Assembly (NCBI GenBank): GCA_024682415.1
Contig: JAIKZG010000027.1
Coordinates: forward strand, 21,263 to 85,262
Direction: 5' to 3'
Source: Prevotella sp.
Lineage (GTDB): Bacteria; Bacteroidota; Bacteroidia; Bacteroidales; Bacteroidaceae
DNA length: 64,000 nt
A model generated the notes under the pieces. The model did not search any database. It was not told the DNA's origin and saw only the letters and a list, made by a program, of their open reading frames with translations. How positions within the stretch are numbered: the first letter of the stretch is position 1; each line of letters opens with the position of its first letter. Position numbers and translations under genes: made by a program. This document shows, in pieces, positions 54,854 to 63,903 of the stretch.

Positions 54854-54884
54854 TTGGAGAAATAAAAAAAAACGTCTACCTTTG
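54854..54884 (+). promoter_or_regulatory. Promoter of tRNA-Phe
   Basis: TTG at 54854-54856, 20 nt, TACCTTTG at 54877-54884, 45 nt before the mature tRNA 5' end. Confidence 0.72.
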
Positions 54885-54928
54885 CACTCGCAAATGAGAA
54901 ATCAAATGCAAGCGAAAATTTAAATGAT

Positions 54929-55001
54929 GGTGCCTTAGCTCAGTTGGTAGAGCATCGGACTGAAAATCCGTGTGTCCCCGGTTCGATTCCTGGAGGTACC
55001 A
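54929..55001 (+). tRNA. tRNA-Phe (GAA)
   Basis: A 73-nt cloverleaf: acceptor GGTGCCT with AGGTACC (one G-T pair), D-arm AGCTCAGTTGGTAGAGC, anticodon stem CGGAC/TCCG with loop CTGAAAA (anticodon GAA) and T-arm CCGGTTCGATTCCTGG. CCA is not encoded. Confidence 0.96.
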
Positions 55002-55030
55002 CTTAATAATCTTCTTAAAATTTTTACATT

Positions 55031-55072
55031 AAGACGTATCCATTTTCCCTTGTGGATACGTCTTTTCTCTTT
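55031..55072 (+). terminator. Terminator after tRNA-Phe
   Basis: AAGACGTATCCA (55031-55042) pairs perfectly with TGGATACGTCTT (55053-55064), followed by TTCTCTTTTT. Confidence 0.88.
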
Positions 55073-55095
55073 TTATACGGTTAGCGTATCGTATA

Positions 55096-55137
55096 CAAAA
55101 AAATGAGTGGCTCTTGTGAGTCGCTCATTTTTTTGTT
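55096..55137. terminator. Bidirectional terminator 3' of the guanine deaminase gene
   Basis: ATGAGTGGCTC pairs with GAGTCGCTCAT (two wobbles), flanked by an A-run on the left and a T-run on the right, so it works on both strands. Confidence 0.82.
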
Positions 55138-55162
55138 TTAGCTTGCTTTTAATAAAGTCTGA

Positions 55163-55630
55163 TTAATATTCAGTCTTTTCGGTGCTTTCTCTCCACATAT
55201 CGAAAGCCTTGATAGCTTCTTCTGAGAGAAGAGCCTTTATTTCCTTATGGCGCTCTTCCGGCTTCAATTCGAGTTCTTTATAGATAAAGTCGTCGTCAAA
55301 ACCTGCGTCGGCAGCGTCTTTGCGTGTACCGGCATAATATATGCGGTCGAGGTGTGCCCAGTAGATTGCGCCTAAGCACATAGGGCAAGGCTCACAAGAT
55401 GTGTAGATTTCGCATCCTGTCAAATCAAAAGTGCGAAGCTTGTTGGTCGCTTTGCGAATAGCGTTCACCTCGGCATGAGCCGTAGGGTCGTTGTCAAGAG
55501 TGACGCTGTTGCTTGCTTCGCTCACGATGTTGCCGTCTTTCGCGATAACGGCACCAAAAGGGCCACCGCCCGTCTGAACACTGCGTTCAGACAATTCGAT
55601 GGCCCTTCTCATAAGTTCTTCTTTTGTCAT
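55163..55630 (-). CDS. guaD: Guanine deaminase-type nucleoside/base deaminase
   Basis: A 155-residue cytidine-deaminase-fold enzyme with both zinc motifs: DPTAHAEVNAIR (His ligand and catalytic Glu) and SCEPCPMCLGAIYWA (two Cys ligands). The segment DAADAGFDDDFIYKEL is typical for Bacillus-type guanine deaminase, which converts guanine to xanthine. It is the second gene of a two-gene unit, 24 bp behind rhaD, with a terminator 26 bp after it. The pairing with a sugar aldolase has no obvious biochemical reason. Confidence 0.85.
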   Translation of the reverse strand: MTKEELMRRAIELSERSVQTGGGPFGAVIAKDGNIVSEASNSVTLDNDPTAHAEVNAIRKATNKLRTFDLTGCEIYTSCEPCPMCLGAIYWAHLDRIYYAGTRKDAADAGFDDDFIYKELELKPEERHKEIKALLSEEAIKAFDMWRESTEKTEY

Positions 55631-55654
55631 GTAAAAATAACTATGTGTGTATAA

Positions 55655-56464
55655 TTACTTTGGCAAGTTGAAGGCAACAGACATTTCTTTCATCTGTGCC
55701 TGGCTCATACCTTCCGGCTCGAAGCCCATTGCCTTGGCATTTACATAGATCTTCGCGCTCTTAGAGAGTACGTCAATCTGGTCGAACGCGTCCATTACGT
55801 CCTTGCCCTTGGCAAATACGCCGTGCTTCTCCCACATTACTACGTCGTAGTCTTCAAGCTGCTTCAATGTTTCCTCGGCGAGCTTGATAGAGCTTGGCAA
55901 CTCGTAAGGAACAATGCCGAGACCCAGTGGGCAGAAGGCCTTTGTCTCTGGAATCATGCTCCACAAAAGATTTGTGAGAACATCCTTCTCCATGAATTTC
56001 TTTGAGTGGCTCATTGCTACAAGTTCGATAGGGTGGGTGTGAACGGTAGCCTTATATCCTGAGCCGATTTCTATCTGGTGAGCGTGTACCATCAAGTGGC
56101 TTGGAAGCTCGCTTGTAGGCATTACTACGTTGTCGGCAATGATTTCATAACTTGCGCAGTCGTCAAGAATACGGATTACAGAACCATTCTCCATTGGGCG
56201 ACGAGCCAAATCGCGCATGCGCTTGCCTGTGCCCTTGCAGAAGAAATATGTGCCTTTGAGCTGTGGCAAAGTTGTGCCGATCTGCTTCACTTCGCTGATT
56301 GCAGGCATCGCCTTGATCTCATCGTCTACATATTCAGTGATGTTTACGGTGATGTTGCCGCCATTGCGTTCTGCCCAACCGTTCTGCCAGAGGTATCCGG
56401 CTACTTCTGCTATCTCGTCAACAGTCTTCTTCAAAGCTGGACGACCTTCCAAAATACTTTTCAT
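55655..56464 (-). CDS. rhaD: L-rhamnulose-1-phosphate aldolase
   Basis: A 269-residue class II aldolase close in length to E. coli RhaD. The zinc ligands are His142 and His144 in VHTHPIE and a later His in MWEKHGVFAKG; catalytic Glu119 is in MPTSELPSHL. GWAERNGGNIT at the start binds the phosphate. It splits L-rhamnulose-1-phosphate into dihydroxyacetone phosphate and L-lactaldehyde. It starts divergently from the hybrid two-component gene, with 209 bp between. A -7 box on the minus strand (TAACTTTG, 56514-56507) lies 43 bp upstream, with no clear -33 partner, so an activator may be needed. The link to rhaM and GH106 in the window is functional. Confidence 0.94.
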   Translation of the reverse strand: MKSILEGRPALKKTVDEIAEVAGYLWQNGWAERNGGNITVNITEYVDDEIKAMPAISEVKQIGTTLPQLKGTYFFCKGTGKRMRDLARRPMENGSVIRILDDCASYEIIADNVVMPTSELPSHLMVHAHQIEIGSGYKATVHTHPIELVAMSHSKKFMEKDVLTNLLWSMIPETKAFCPLGLGIVPYELPSSIKLAEETLKQLEDYDVVMWEKHGVFAKGKDVMDAFDQIDVLSKSAKIYVNAKAMGFEPEGMSQAQMKEMSVAFNLPK

Positions 56465-56601
56465 TAAGATAAGTTGTTTTATTTATAAGTTATTGATTTT
56501 GTGACGCAAAGTTACCTCTTTTATCCGAAATCCGTTAATAGATTAATGATAAATTACGTTTATTATTTGACTGATAACCAATCTTTCATCTGTCATTTTC
56601 A

Positions 56602-56631
56602 TTGATTTCAACGATTTTATTTATAACTTCG
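56602..56631 (+). promoter_or_regulatory. Probable promoter of the hybrid two-component gene
   Basis: TTG at 56602-56604, 19 nt, TAACTTCG at 56624-56631 (one mismatch to TAnnTTTG). Start expected near 56638, 36 nt before the ATG. Confidence 0.5.
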
Positions 56632-56673
56632 CATCGTAATTTAAAGCGTAATTGAAAATATCATTGTGTTTTA

Positions 56674-59600
56674 ATGAAAAATAGATTATTTATGTTTGCG
56701 GCCTGCTGTGTGTATGTGTTTTGCGCGTGGGCTCAAAATTCCAACGGACGGTTTGTGGTAAAGTCGCTCGGACTTGAAAACGGACTTTCCAATAATTATG
56801 TTGTTGATGCAGTGGGCGATAAGAACGGTGATTTGTGGTTTGCCACAGAGGAGGGACTCAACCGTTTTGATGGAGCGCGCTTCTATACTTATTACAAGAG
56901 AAGGGGTAACGCCAATGGATTGACGGGTAATGAATTCAACAGCATGCTCGACGACCCTAAGAAGCCATTGCTCTGGATTGCTACTCAGCGCGACGGACTC
57001 AACGCTTACGACTATAAGGAGAACAGATTTTATAGCTACAAGCATAATCCGAAGGATAAGAACAGTCTTGCCACTAATGATATCACATATCTAAAAAACG
57101 CGCCTAACAACAAGTTGTGGGTGGCTACTTATTGGCAGGGTATCGACCTCTTTGATAAGGAAACGGCACGCTGCGTGCATTACAACACGAAGACCGTGAA
57201 GGGGCTTGGCAGCAATCAGGTGTGGTGCTTGCTCGACGCAGGCAACGGTCTGCTTTATGTGGGGCATGTAAATGCCGGAATGTCTATCGTAGACGTTCAC
57301 ACGCGCCGTGCACACAATTTCCGCCACAATCCTTCCAATAAATCTTCTATAGCCTCTAATGAAGTAACCTGTATATATAAGGATCAGCTTGGATATATAT
57401 GGGTAGGCACAAGTGAGGGTCTTGATTTGTTTGATTCGTCTACGGGTGAGTTTTATCATGTCAGCCAGTCGCCAGCTTCCAATCACCGCATTTTCGGCAT
57501 AGAGGAGCATGAGGATGGCAAACTGTGGGTTGCCACGGAGCAGGGTGGCGTGGTAATTTTTGACCTCAAAAAACTCATGTTTCATTCCAATATGTGGTCT
57601 TACGAAACCTTGCAGATGGGAGAAGACGACAAGAGCCTGACAGGAAACAGCGTGAGATGTATTCTTGAGGATGATTTCGGAAATATATGGCTTGGTCTTT
57701 ATGGCAGCGGACTTAATTTCCTTACTTACGATTTGCCACTCTTCGGCAGAATCACTTATTCATCAATAGACAAGAAACATCATCTTTCTAATGAGTCTGC
57801 CATAGGCTTGGCTTTTGATTATAAAGGCAATCTGTGGGTAGGCACGGATGGCGACGGAATCAATGTGTTTTCGCCCACTCATGAGCTGATAGCGCAGTAT
57901 CCCAAGGAGGCTGGCGCGTCGGTGCAGGCTGTGCTTACCGATAAGACAGGCAGACTGTGGTTTGGAAGTTTCGATGATGGTGTGTCTGTCTATAATTCAG
58001 CTTCAGGAGGTTTTCATCATCTGTCGGGAGAACTTGATAAGGCAGATGTGCGCAGCTTCTATGAGGATAGGAAAAACGGCAAGATGCTTGTCGGCACAAG
58101 CAACGGCATATATTATGTGGATATGCAGACTTTGAAGCCGATAAAACACATCAGTCTGGACAATAATTTTATTAGGTCGATTTCAAGAGATTTGTCGGGC
58201 AATTTCTGGATAGGCACTTTCGGTGGCGGACTTTATGTCTATTCTCCTAATTTTAAGCTCCTGAAAGTTTATAATACCGATAATGGCTTCCCTTCCAACA
58301 CCGTAAATGATGTTTCGCTCGACCGCAAGGGCAGAATGTGGGTGGCTACAAGCGAAGGCGCAGCTCTTTTCACTCGTGAGAATGGCAAGTGGAGCTATAA
58401 GGTGTATGAGTGGGAGAGCGGATTGAGCAATATCCATGTTCATTCTGTTTCGGAAGACGAGAACGGCAATATATGGATGGGCACAAATCTCGGCATAAGC
58501 TGTTTTAAGCGTGGCTCGGAAAAAGCCATCAACTATACTTATGATGATAATGTGTGTGTGGGCAACTTCACTGGCGCGTGCGCTGTAAATCATGTCACGG
58601 GGCAGTTTGTGCTCGGTTCTTCAGGTGGTGGATTGTGCTATTTCTATCCTGAGGAAGTGCTTGCGAGCCGTAAAGCTCCCGACGTGCTTATCACTGCATT
58701 GACTTTATATAAAGACGGATATAAGGTAGACATCGACAGCACGCTGAATATGGTGGGGCACAATGAGGTGGAATGTAAATATAATGAGAACACTTTGTTT
58801 GTTGCGTTCAATACCCGCAATTACGCTCTCAATGGTCGTGTGGAATACAGCTACTACATGGAGGGCATGGAGGATAAATGGATAACTACCAAGCAGAATG
58901 GTACTTTGGTGCGCAATCTTCCGCCGGGAGTGTATCGTCTGAGGGTGCGCTGCCGTCTGCATAATCAGCCATGGAGCAAGGAGACATCGCTTAAGATTAC
59001 GATAAATCCTCCTTTCTGGCTTTCATGGTGGGCAAAGATTTTCTATTTCCTCGTTTTCGTGGCGGTGAGTCTGCTTGTAGTGCGCATTTATAATCGCCAT
59101 CTGCGTCTTGCCTATCTTTATGATAATGAGCGACGCAAACATGAGCAGGAGCAGATGCTCACCGAGGAGCGTATGCGATTCTTCACCAACGTAACCCACG
59201 AATTGCGCACCCCTCTCACGCTTATCATTGCTCCTTTGGAGGATATTTCCAAAGCGGCTGATCTGCCTGCTCATCTGAAACATAAGCTGGCTCTTATCCA
59301 TACAAGCGCGGTAAGGCTTAACAATCTTATCACGCGTCTGCTCGACTTCCGCAAGACAGAAACCGACAGCCGCAAACTTGTGGTGGAAAGATGTAATCTC
59401 GTTACCACCGTGCGCGAGGCGTGCCTTAAATATGAGGAGCTTAACAGCAAGCCCGATGTGGCTATTCATTTCTCTTCATGCAATCCTATAATCGAGGCTT
59501 ACCACGACAAGGAGGTGATAACTATTATCGTGGATAATCTGGTTTCAAATGCCATAAAATATACTGATTCGGGCAGCATAGATATTTCTGTGTGCCGAAA

Positions 59601-60714
59601 GAAAAACGACGATAGAAACATAGTGGTTATCACTGTTGCCGATACTGGCTATGGCATTTCAGAGGAAGCATTGCCGCATATCTTCGACAGCTTCTATCAG
59701 GAGCGTGGCGCTCATCAGGCGTCAGGCACAGGTATAGGTCTTGCCATGGTTAAGAAACTCGTTTCGCTCCATCAGGGCGAGATTTCCGTGGAGAGCAAGC
59801 AGGGCGTGGGCACAACGTTCAAAGTCACTATCTATAGTGATAATCTTTATCCACTTGCACCTCGTGCCGAGCATAATAAGAAAGAAACGGCAGTAGAGGC
59901 AAAGGCAGAGCAGGTGAAGCTAAGCGGCAATGCCGACCATCGCCGAATGCTTATCGTGGAGGATAACAAGGATATTCAGGATTATATTGCCGAATCATTT
60001 AATTCGGAATACGACATTATAAGGGCAACGAATGGTCAGGAAGGTCTTGACGCAGCGTTTGAGTATACTCCCGATGTTATCATCAGCGACGTGATGATGC
60101 CTGTAATGAATGGCGTTGAGATGTGTAAACGCATTAAGCATGATGTGCGCACGAGCCACATTCTTGTGATTCTGCTTACGGCAAAAGATTCTATCGCTGC
60201 CAAGGAAGAAGGATATGAGGCAGGTGCTGATTCTTATATCACAAAGCCGTTCACTCATAATCTTCTCGCAAGCCGAATAAAGAATCTGCGTGCCATGCGT
60301 GAGAAGCTCACTTCCACCATGCAGAGCACAAGTCCAGATAATATAGAGGAGAAGCGTGCTGTGCTCCGTGAGTCGATGAACAAGCTTGACCAGGAGTTCT
60401 TCGATCAGCTCAACAAGGTAATTGAGAATAATATCACCGGTGATATTGATGTGCAGATGCTTGCCTCAGAACTCAATATGAGTGCCAGCACCCTTTATCG
60501 CAAGATGAAGTCGTTGCTTGGCGTTTCTGCCAATGAGTATATACGCAAGTTTAAGATGCGACAGGCAGAGAAACTCCTTCTTGATAATAAGTATTCTATT
60601 TCAGAGATTGCTTATATGGTGGGCATGAACAGTGCTGCTTATTTCCGCCAGTGCTTCAAGGCAGAGTTTGGAATGCTTCCGAGTGAGTATCTTAAAAAGA
60701 TAAAGGAGGAATAA
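56674..60714 (+). CDS. Hybrid two-component system regulator (sensor, kinase, receiver and AraC HTH in one protein)
   Basis: A 1346-residue HTCS protein. After a signal peptide (about 1-21) come Reg_prop repeats forming two beta-propellers (about 25-690; recurring NIWLG, LWVGTDG, MWVATSEG blades) and a Y_Y_Y domain (about 700-775). A membrane helix (about 785-803) leads to the kinase with His842 in THELRTP, ATP-binding NAIKY and DTGYGI and GTGIGLAMV. A receiver domain follows (Asp1139 in IISDVMMP), then a C-terminal AraC HTH (about 1240-1345). Such regulators sense oligosaccharides in the periplasm and activate polysaccharide loci. No SusC/D or hydrolase gene adjoins it; the divergent rhaD-guaD unit is the nearest candidate target, and the pectin operon is 8.6 kb away. 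Confidence 0.96.
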   Translation: MKNRLFMFAACCVYVFCAWAQNSNGRFVVKSLGLENGLSNNYVVDAVGDKNGDLWFATEEGLNRFDGARFYTYYKRRGNANGLTGNEFNSMLDDPKKPLLWIATQRDGLNAYDYKENRFYSYKHNPKDKNSLATNDITYLKNAPNNKLWVATYWQGIDLFDKETARCVHYNTKTVKGLGSNQVWCLLDAGNGLLYVGHVNAGMSIVDVHTRRAHNFRHNPSNKSSIASNEVTCIYKDQLGYIWVGTSEGLDLFDSSTGEFYHVSQSPASNHRIFGIEEHEDGKLWVATEQGGVVIFDLKKLMFHSNMWSYETLQMGEDDKSLTGNSVRCILEDDFGNIWLGLYGSGLNFLTYDLPLFGRITYSSIDKKHHLSNESAIGLAFDYKGNLWVGTDGDGINVFSPTHELIAQYPKEAGASVQAVLTDKTGRLWFGSFDDGVSVYNSASGGFHHLSGELDKADVRSFYEDRKNGKMLVGTSNGIYYVDMQTLKPIKHISLDNNFIRSISRDLSGNFWIGTFGGGLYVYSPNFKLLKVYNTDNGFPSNTVNDVSLDRKGRMWVATSEGAALFTRENGKWSYKVYEWESGLSNIHVHSVSEDENGNIWMGTNLGISCFKRGSEKAINYTYDDNVCVGNFTGACAVNHVTGQFVLGSSGGGLCYFYPEEVLASRKAPDVLITALTLYKDGYKVDIDSTLNMVGHNEVECKYNENTLFVAFNTRNYALNGRVEYSYYMEGMEDKWITTKQNGTLVRNLPPGVYRLRVRCRLHNQPWSKETSLKITINPPFWLSWWAKIFYFLVFVAVSLLVVRIYNRHLRLAYLYDNERRKHEQEQMLTEERMRFFTNVTHELRTPLTLIIAPLEDISKAADLPAHLKHKLALIHTSAVRLNNLITRLLDFRKTETDSRKLVVERCNLVTTVREACLKYEELNSKPDVAIHFSSCNPIIEAYHDKEVITIIVDNLVSNAIKYTDSGSIDISVCRKKNDDRNIVVITVADTGYGISEEALPHIFDSFYQERGAHQASGTGIGLAMVKKLVSLHQGEISVESKQGVGTTFKVTIYSDNLYPLAPRAEHNKKETAVEAKAEQVKLSGNADHRRMLIVEDNKDIQDYIAESFNSEYDIIRATNGQEGLDAAFEYTPDVIISDVMMPVMNGVEMCKRIKHDVRTSHILVILLTAKDSIAAKEEGYEAGADSYITKPFTHNLLASRIKNLRAMREKLTSTMQSTSPDNIEEKRAVLRESMNKLDQEFFDQLNKVIENNITGDIDVQMLASELNMSASTLYRKMKSLLGVSANEYIRKFKMRQAEKLLLDNKYSISEIAYMVGMNSAAYFRQCFKAEFGMLPSEYLKKIKEE

Positions 60715-60754
60715 TCCCTTTGCCTAATTATTTTAGGCGCAAGAGCTATACAAA

Positions 60755-60800
60755 AAATGGGCATCATCCTAATCTCAGAGGATGGTGCCCATTTCTATTT
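60755..60800. terminator. Bidirectional terminator between convergent genes
   Basis: AAATGGGCATCATCCT (60755-60770) pairs with AGGATGGTGCCCATTT (60779-60794), one wobble; A-run before, TCTATTTTG after. It serves both the regulator and the LRR gene. Confidence 0.87.
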
Positions 60801-60817
60801 TGGGGGAGTTGCTTAAT

Positions 60818-63517
60818 TTACTTCATCATCACCTTGCGAGTGCTGCCATCTTTCATGCGTAAGATGTTCAAGCCCTTTGCCGGAGCATTCAGCTTTACGC
60901 CGGCAGCGTTGTAGATTTCCGCTACATTGTTGCTGATGTCGCTTAAAGTAATCTCGGCGATACCTGTGCTCTTTCCGCCTGTGCCGTCGCCCTTTACGTC
61001 AATTATCCATCCCTTGTCGGTGGCAATCTTAGAGTTGGCAATGGTAGCTTCATTCTCTGGGTTTTCGCTTGTAGAGTTGCCCATCACCCAAAGGCGAGTC
61101 TTCATCGACTGGTCACTGCCTTCACGCTTAGAAGCCACATATTTAGGCAGACTTGTGTAGAGAGCGTTCAGCTGATCGGCATTCCATCCGTTGCGGCTCA
61201 CCATCACAAGGTTTACATCCTTCTGATTGCTAAGGTCAAGACCTTCGAGCTTATTGCCCATTACAAGCACCGATTCCAGCTTGGTGTTGTATGTGAGGTC
61301 GAGCTTTGTCAGATAGTTGTCTGAAACGTTAAGCTCCACAAGCTCCTTGTTGTTGCTGAGGTCGATTTCTTTAAGATAGTTGTTCTGAGCATAGAAATAT
61401 GCGAGAGAATTGAGGCCTGCTACATTCAGATTCTCGATGTCATTGTTTTGGGCAGCAAGATACATGAGCAGAGGGTTTTGAGAAAGGTCAAGCTCAGAGA
61501 GCCAGTTGTGCTTCACGTCGAGATAATTCAGCTCGGTGTTGCTTTTCAGATTCAGATTCTCAATAGTGTTGCCGTAAGCGCTCAGCTGCTTCAGTATTGT
61601 GTTGTTTGTAACGTCAAGATCAGAGAGATCGCAGTAAGCGCAGTCAAGGATTTCGAGATTCTTCTCGTTGCTTACATTCAGATTCTCAATAGCGTTCATG
61701 TAAGTTTTAAGTCCACGCAGATTGCTGTTGCCTGTGATGTCGATAGCCGAAATTTTGTTGTCATTGCCAAATCCTGGATAGCTTGAGAAGTCGGCATAAG
61801 TTACAGGGCCTGTGATTGTAACCGTGTTGTTTGTCGTGCCCTCGTCATTAGCCACTGTAATGAGAGAAGTGCCGAGAGTGTAAGCTACGGGTTCGCTGTC
61901 GCCCCAATCCACTGTAATCTTAGTGTCAGGATTATCGGCAGCGAGGAAGTATTGCTGTGGCGTGCCTGTCTTAACAGTGAGCTTGATTACGTTATTACCT
62001 TTATTCTCTGCAAACACCGGAGCTATCGTCGCGTCTGCTGAAACCACGAAAATAGAGTCTGTGTAGAGCTTTCCGTTCACCTCTACTCCCTTGAAAGCAT
62101 TTCCCTCTGCAGCGTTAGCCACAACCTTTATTGGGAAGCCTGGCACCACCTTGCCATTTCTTTCTTTCCATGAGAAAATGCGACTTTCCGATGCGTCCAT
62201 CTGCATCAGTTTATATGTGCCGCCCTCAGCGTCCTTACGAGTGATGTTTACAGAGTCCATGCTTGCCGTGCCGTCGCCCTCAACGTCGAGCTTGTAGTAA
62301 TCTTCGTCGCCCTCCGGCAGCAAGTCAGGGTCGGAATGCTCGCCGTTAGAGCCTGCTATAAGGAATGTCTTTCCTCGTGATATGCCCTTATGGAAAGGAG
62401 CGGCAGTAAAGGTGAAGTTGAGGGTTTGCGCTGTCATGTTCTTGCAGTCGCGAATGTCTATAGTCTTCATCAGATTATATCCCACAGCCTCGTGCATATC
62501 AAGAAATTCTATGCCAGTGTTGCGAGCGCTCACATTGCTGAGATATTTTTTGTCTGAAAGGTCGATGCGCGCGATTTCAGTGCTGTCGATAGTGATATTC
62601 TGCAACACGTCAAGACCGCTAAGGTTGAGCTTTTCCAATTTAGTATTGGCAAGATTAAGAGTCCTGAGCTGCTTGTTGTTCTTCAAATCAATCTTTTCGA
62701 GCAGAGTGTGCGCGGCGCTGAGGCGGTTTAGCTTCTTGTTCATTGCTAAGTTGAGCGCGCTGATATTGGTGTTGTTAAGGTCAAGCTGGGCGAGTTCCTC
62801 TGCCTGTGTCACGTCGAGTTCCGCAAGCCCTGTGTTTCCGCTCAGCTCCAAAGTAGACAGTGCTGGATAGTTAGCTCCTATTTCAATATCCCTGAGTGAG
62901 CCGTTGCGAATGCTCAGCGATGTAAGCTTAGGCAGGCTTATAGGGTAGAAATGCACAATATCGCAGTTGTTCATTGAAATCTGGCGCATGTTTTCATTGC
63001 CTTGGGCAAATACTGCTGTTGTGAAATTAGGGTTGCCGTCGATAGTGAAATAAACCAAATTCTTCAATGCCGTCAGGTTGAGCATCGGAATATTATTGTT
63101 GGCGAGGTCTATGTCCTCAAGGTTTGCAGCGCCGCTGAAATCCAGAATATCCTCAAGTAGGTTGTTTCTGGCATTGAGCAGTTTCAGATTGCTCTCATTG
63201 CTCATTGAGAGCGAGAAAACCTTCTGCCCGCTGATTTCCAGCTTCTTCAGGTCGCTTAAAATTTTGACGGTGTCGCCGATTACGTTTCCCTCCACCTTCG
63301 GAAGAAATCCTCCACAGTAATAGGCTTTGCGTTTTCCATCGCCCCAATCCACATACACAGAGTCTTTAGCATTGGCAGGCGTAGGGTAAATCACCATTTT
63401 TGCTGTTTCTCCAATACGCGTGCCGATTACCACTTCTGCTGTCTGTGCACTTACAGACGCTGCCGCAGACAGACATAGCACGCTCATAAATAACTTTCGC
63501 GTAAATTTTTTAATCAT
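60818..63517 (-). CDS. Secreted leucine-rich-repeat protein with PKD-like WGDG segments and C-terminal sorting-like tail
   Basis: An 899-residue secreted protein (signal peptide about 1-24). Two LRR arrays of short 20-22-residue repeats (for example NLEDIDLANNNIPMLNLTAL and ELNVSDNYLTKLDLTYNTKL) occupy about 100-350 and 590-760. Each array is preceded by a beta segment with VDWGDG or VDWGDSEPV. The end (EIYNAAGVKLNAPAKGLNIL and a lysine-rich finish) resembles a type IX secretion C-terminal domain. Bacteroidota LRR proteins of this kind are surface adhesins or glycan binders; the ligand is unknown. It converges on the hybrid regulator gene with a shared terminator. The repeat count suggests the two halves arose by internal duplication. 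Confidence 0.85.
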   Translation of the reverse strand: MIKKFTRKLFMSVLCLSAAASVSAQTAEVVIGTRIGETAKMVIYPTPANAKDSVYVDWGDGKRKAYYCGGFLPKVEGNVIGDTVKILSDLKKLEISGQKVFSLSMSNESNLKLLNARNNLLEDILDFSGAANLEDIDLANNNIPMLNLTALKNLVYFTIDGNPNFTTAVFAQGNENMRQISMNNCDIVHFYPISLPKLTSLSIRNGSLRDIEIGANYPALSTLELSGNTGLAELDVTQAEELAQLDLNNTNISALNLAMNKKLNRLSAAHTLLEKIDLKNNKQLRTLNLANTKLEKLNLSGLDVLQNITIDSTEIARIDLSDKKYLSNVSARNTGIEFLDMHEAVGYNLMKTIDIRDCKNMTAQTLNFTFTAAPFHKGISRGKTFLIAGSNGEHSDPDLLPEGDEDYYKLDVEGDGTASMDSVNITRKDAEGGTYKLMQMDASESRIFSWKERNGKVVPGFPIKVVANAAEGNAFKGVEVNGKLYTDSIFVVSADATIAPVFAENKGNNVIKLTVKTGTPQQYFLAADNPDTKITVDWGDSEPVAYTLGTSLITVANDEGTTNNTVTITGPVTYADFSSYPGFGNDNKISAIDITGNSNLRGLKTYMNAIENLNVSNEKNLEILDCAYCDLSDLDVTNNTILKQLSAYGNTIENLNLKSNTELNYLDVKHNWLSELDLSQNPLLMYLAAQNNDIENLNVAGLNSLAYFYAQNNYLKEIDLSNNKELVELNVSDNYLTKLDLTYNTKLESVLVMGNKLEGLDLSNQKDVNLVMVSRNGWNADQLNALYTSLPKYVASKREGSDQSMKTRLWVMGNSTSENPENEATIANSKIATDKGWIIDVKGDGTGGKSTGIAEITLSDISNNVAEIYNAAGVKLNAPAKGLNILRMKDGSTRKVMMK

Positions 63518-63903
63518 ATTATATTTTAAAAACCTCCACCGTATTGATTATTAATATTGTCTCTCGCTTCAAAAGGTATTCTCTCTCTTGCTATTCTCTC
63601 TCGGTCCGGTGGAATAGTTTTACCGAAAAAGGTTAAAAATTTGTGCAAAGATAATATAAAAAGGTTAAAACTATTATATTTTCCTTTATAAATATAACAA
63701 TTTCATGATTTTCTGGCTACAAAACTAATAAAGAATGACTTTTGCCTTTATAATATGACTTGTGATAAATACAACACGAAAGGCGTGCTACAAACTAACG
63801 ATGAAGTTCATTATCAATATGGGCTATTTTTACGATTTAATAGGCTAAAATTTTCAAGTGTTGTCTTTGCCTATAAAAAGTTGACTCATAAACGAGTTCA
63901 ACG
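63518..63903. other. Intergenic region upstream of the LRR gene
   Basis: No gene is seen. A possible minus-strand -7 box (TATCTTTG, 63653-63646) could drive the LRR gene with a leader of about 120 nt; no -33 partner is visible. The leader contains a repeated TATTCTCTCTC (two copies, about 63578-63602). The rest is AT-rich; part of it may be the left end of the mobile element that follows. Confidence 0.4.
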
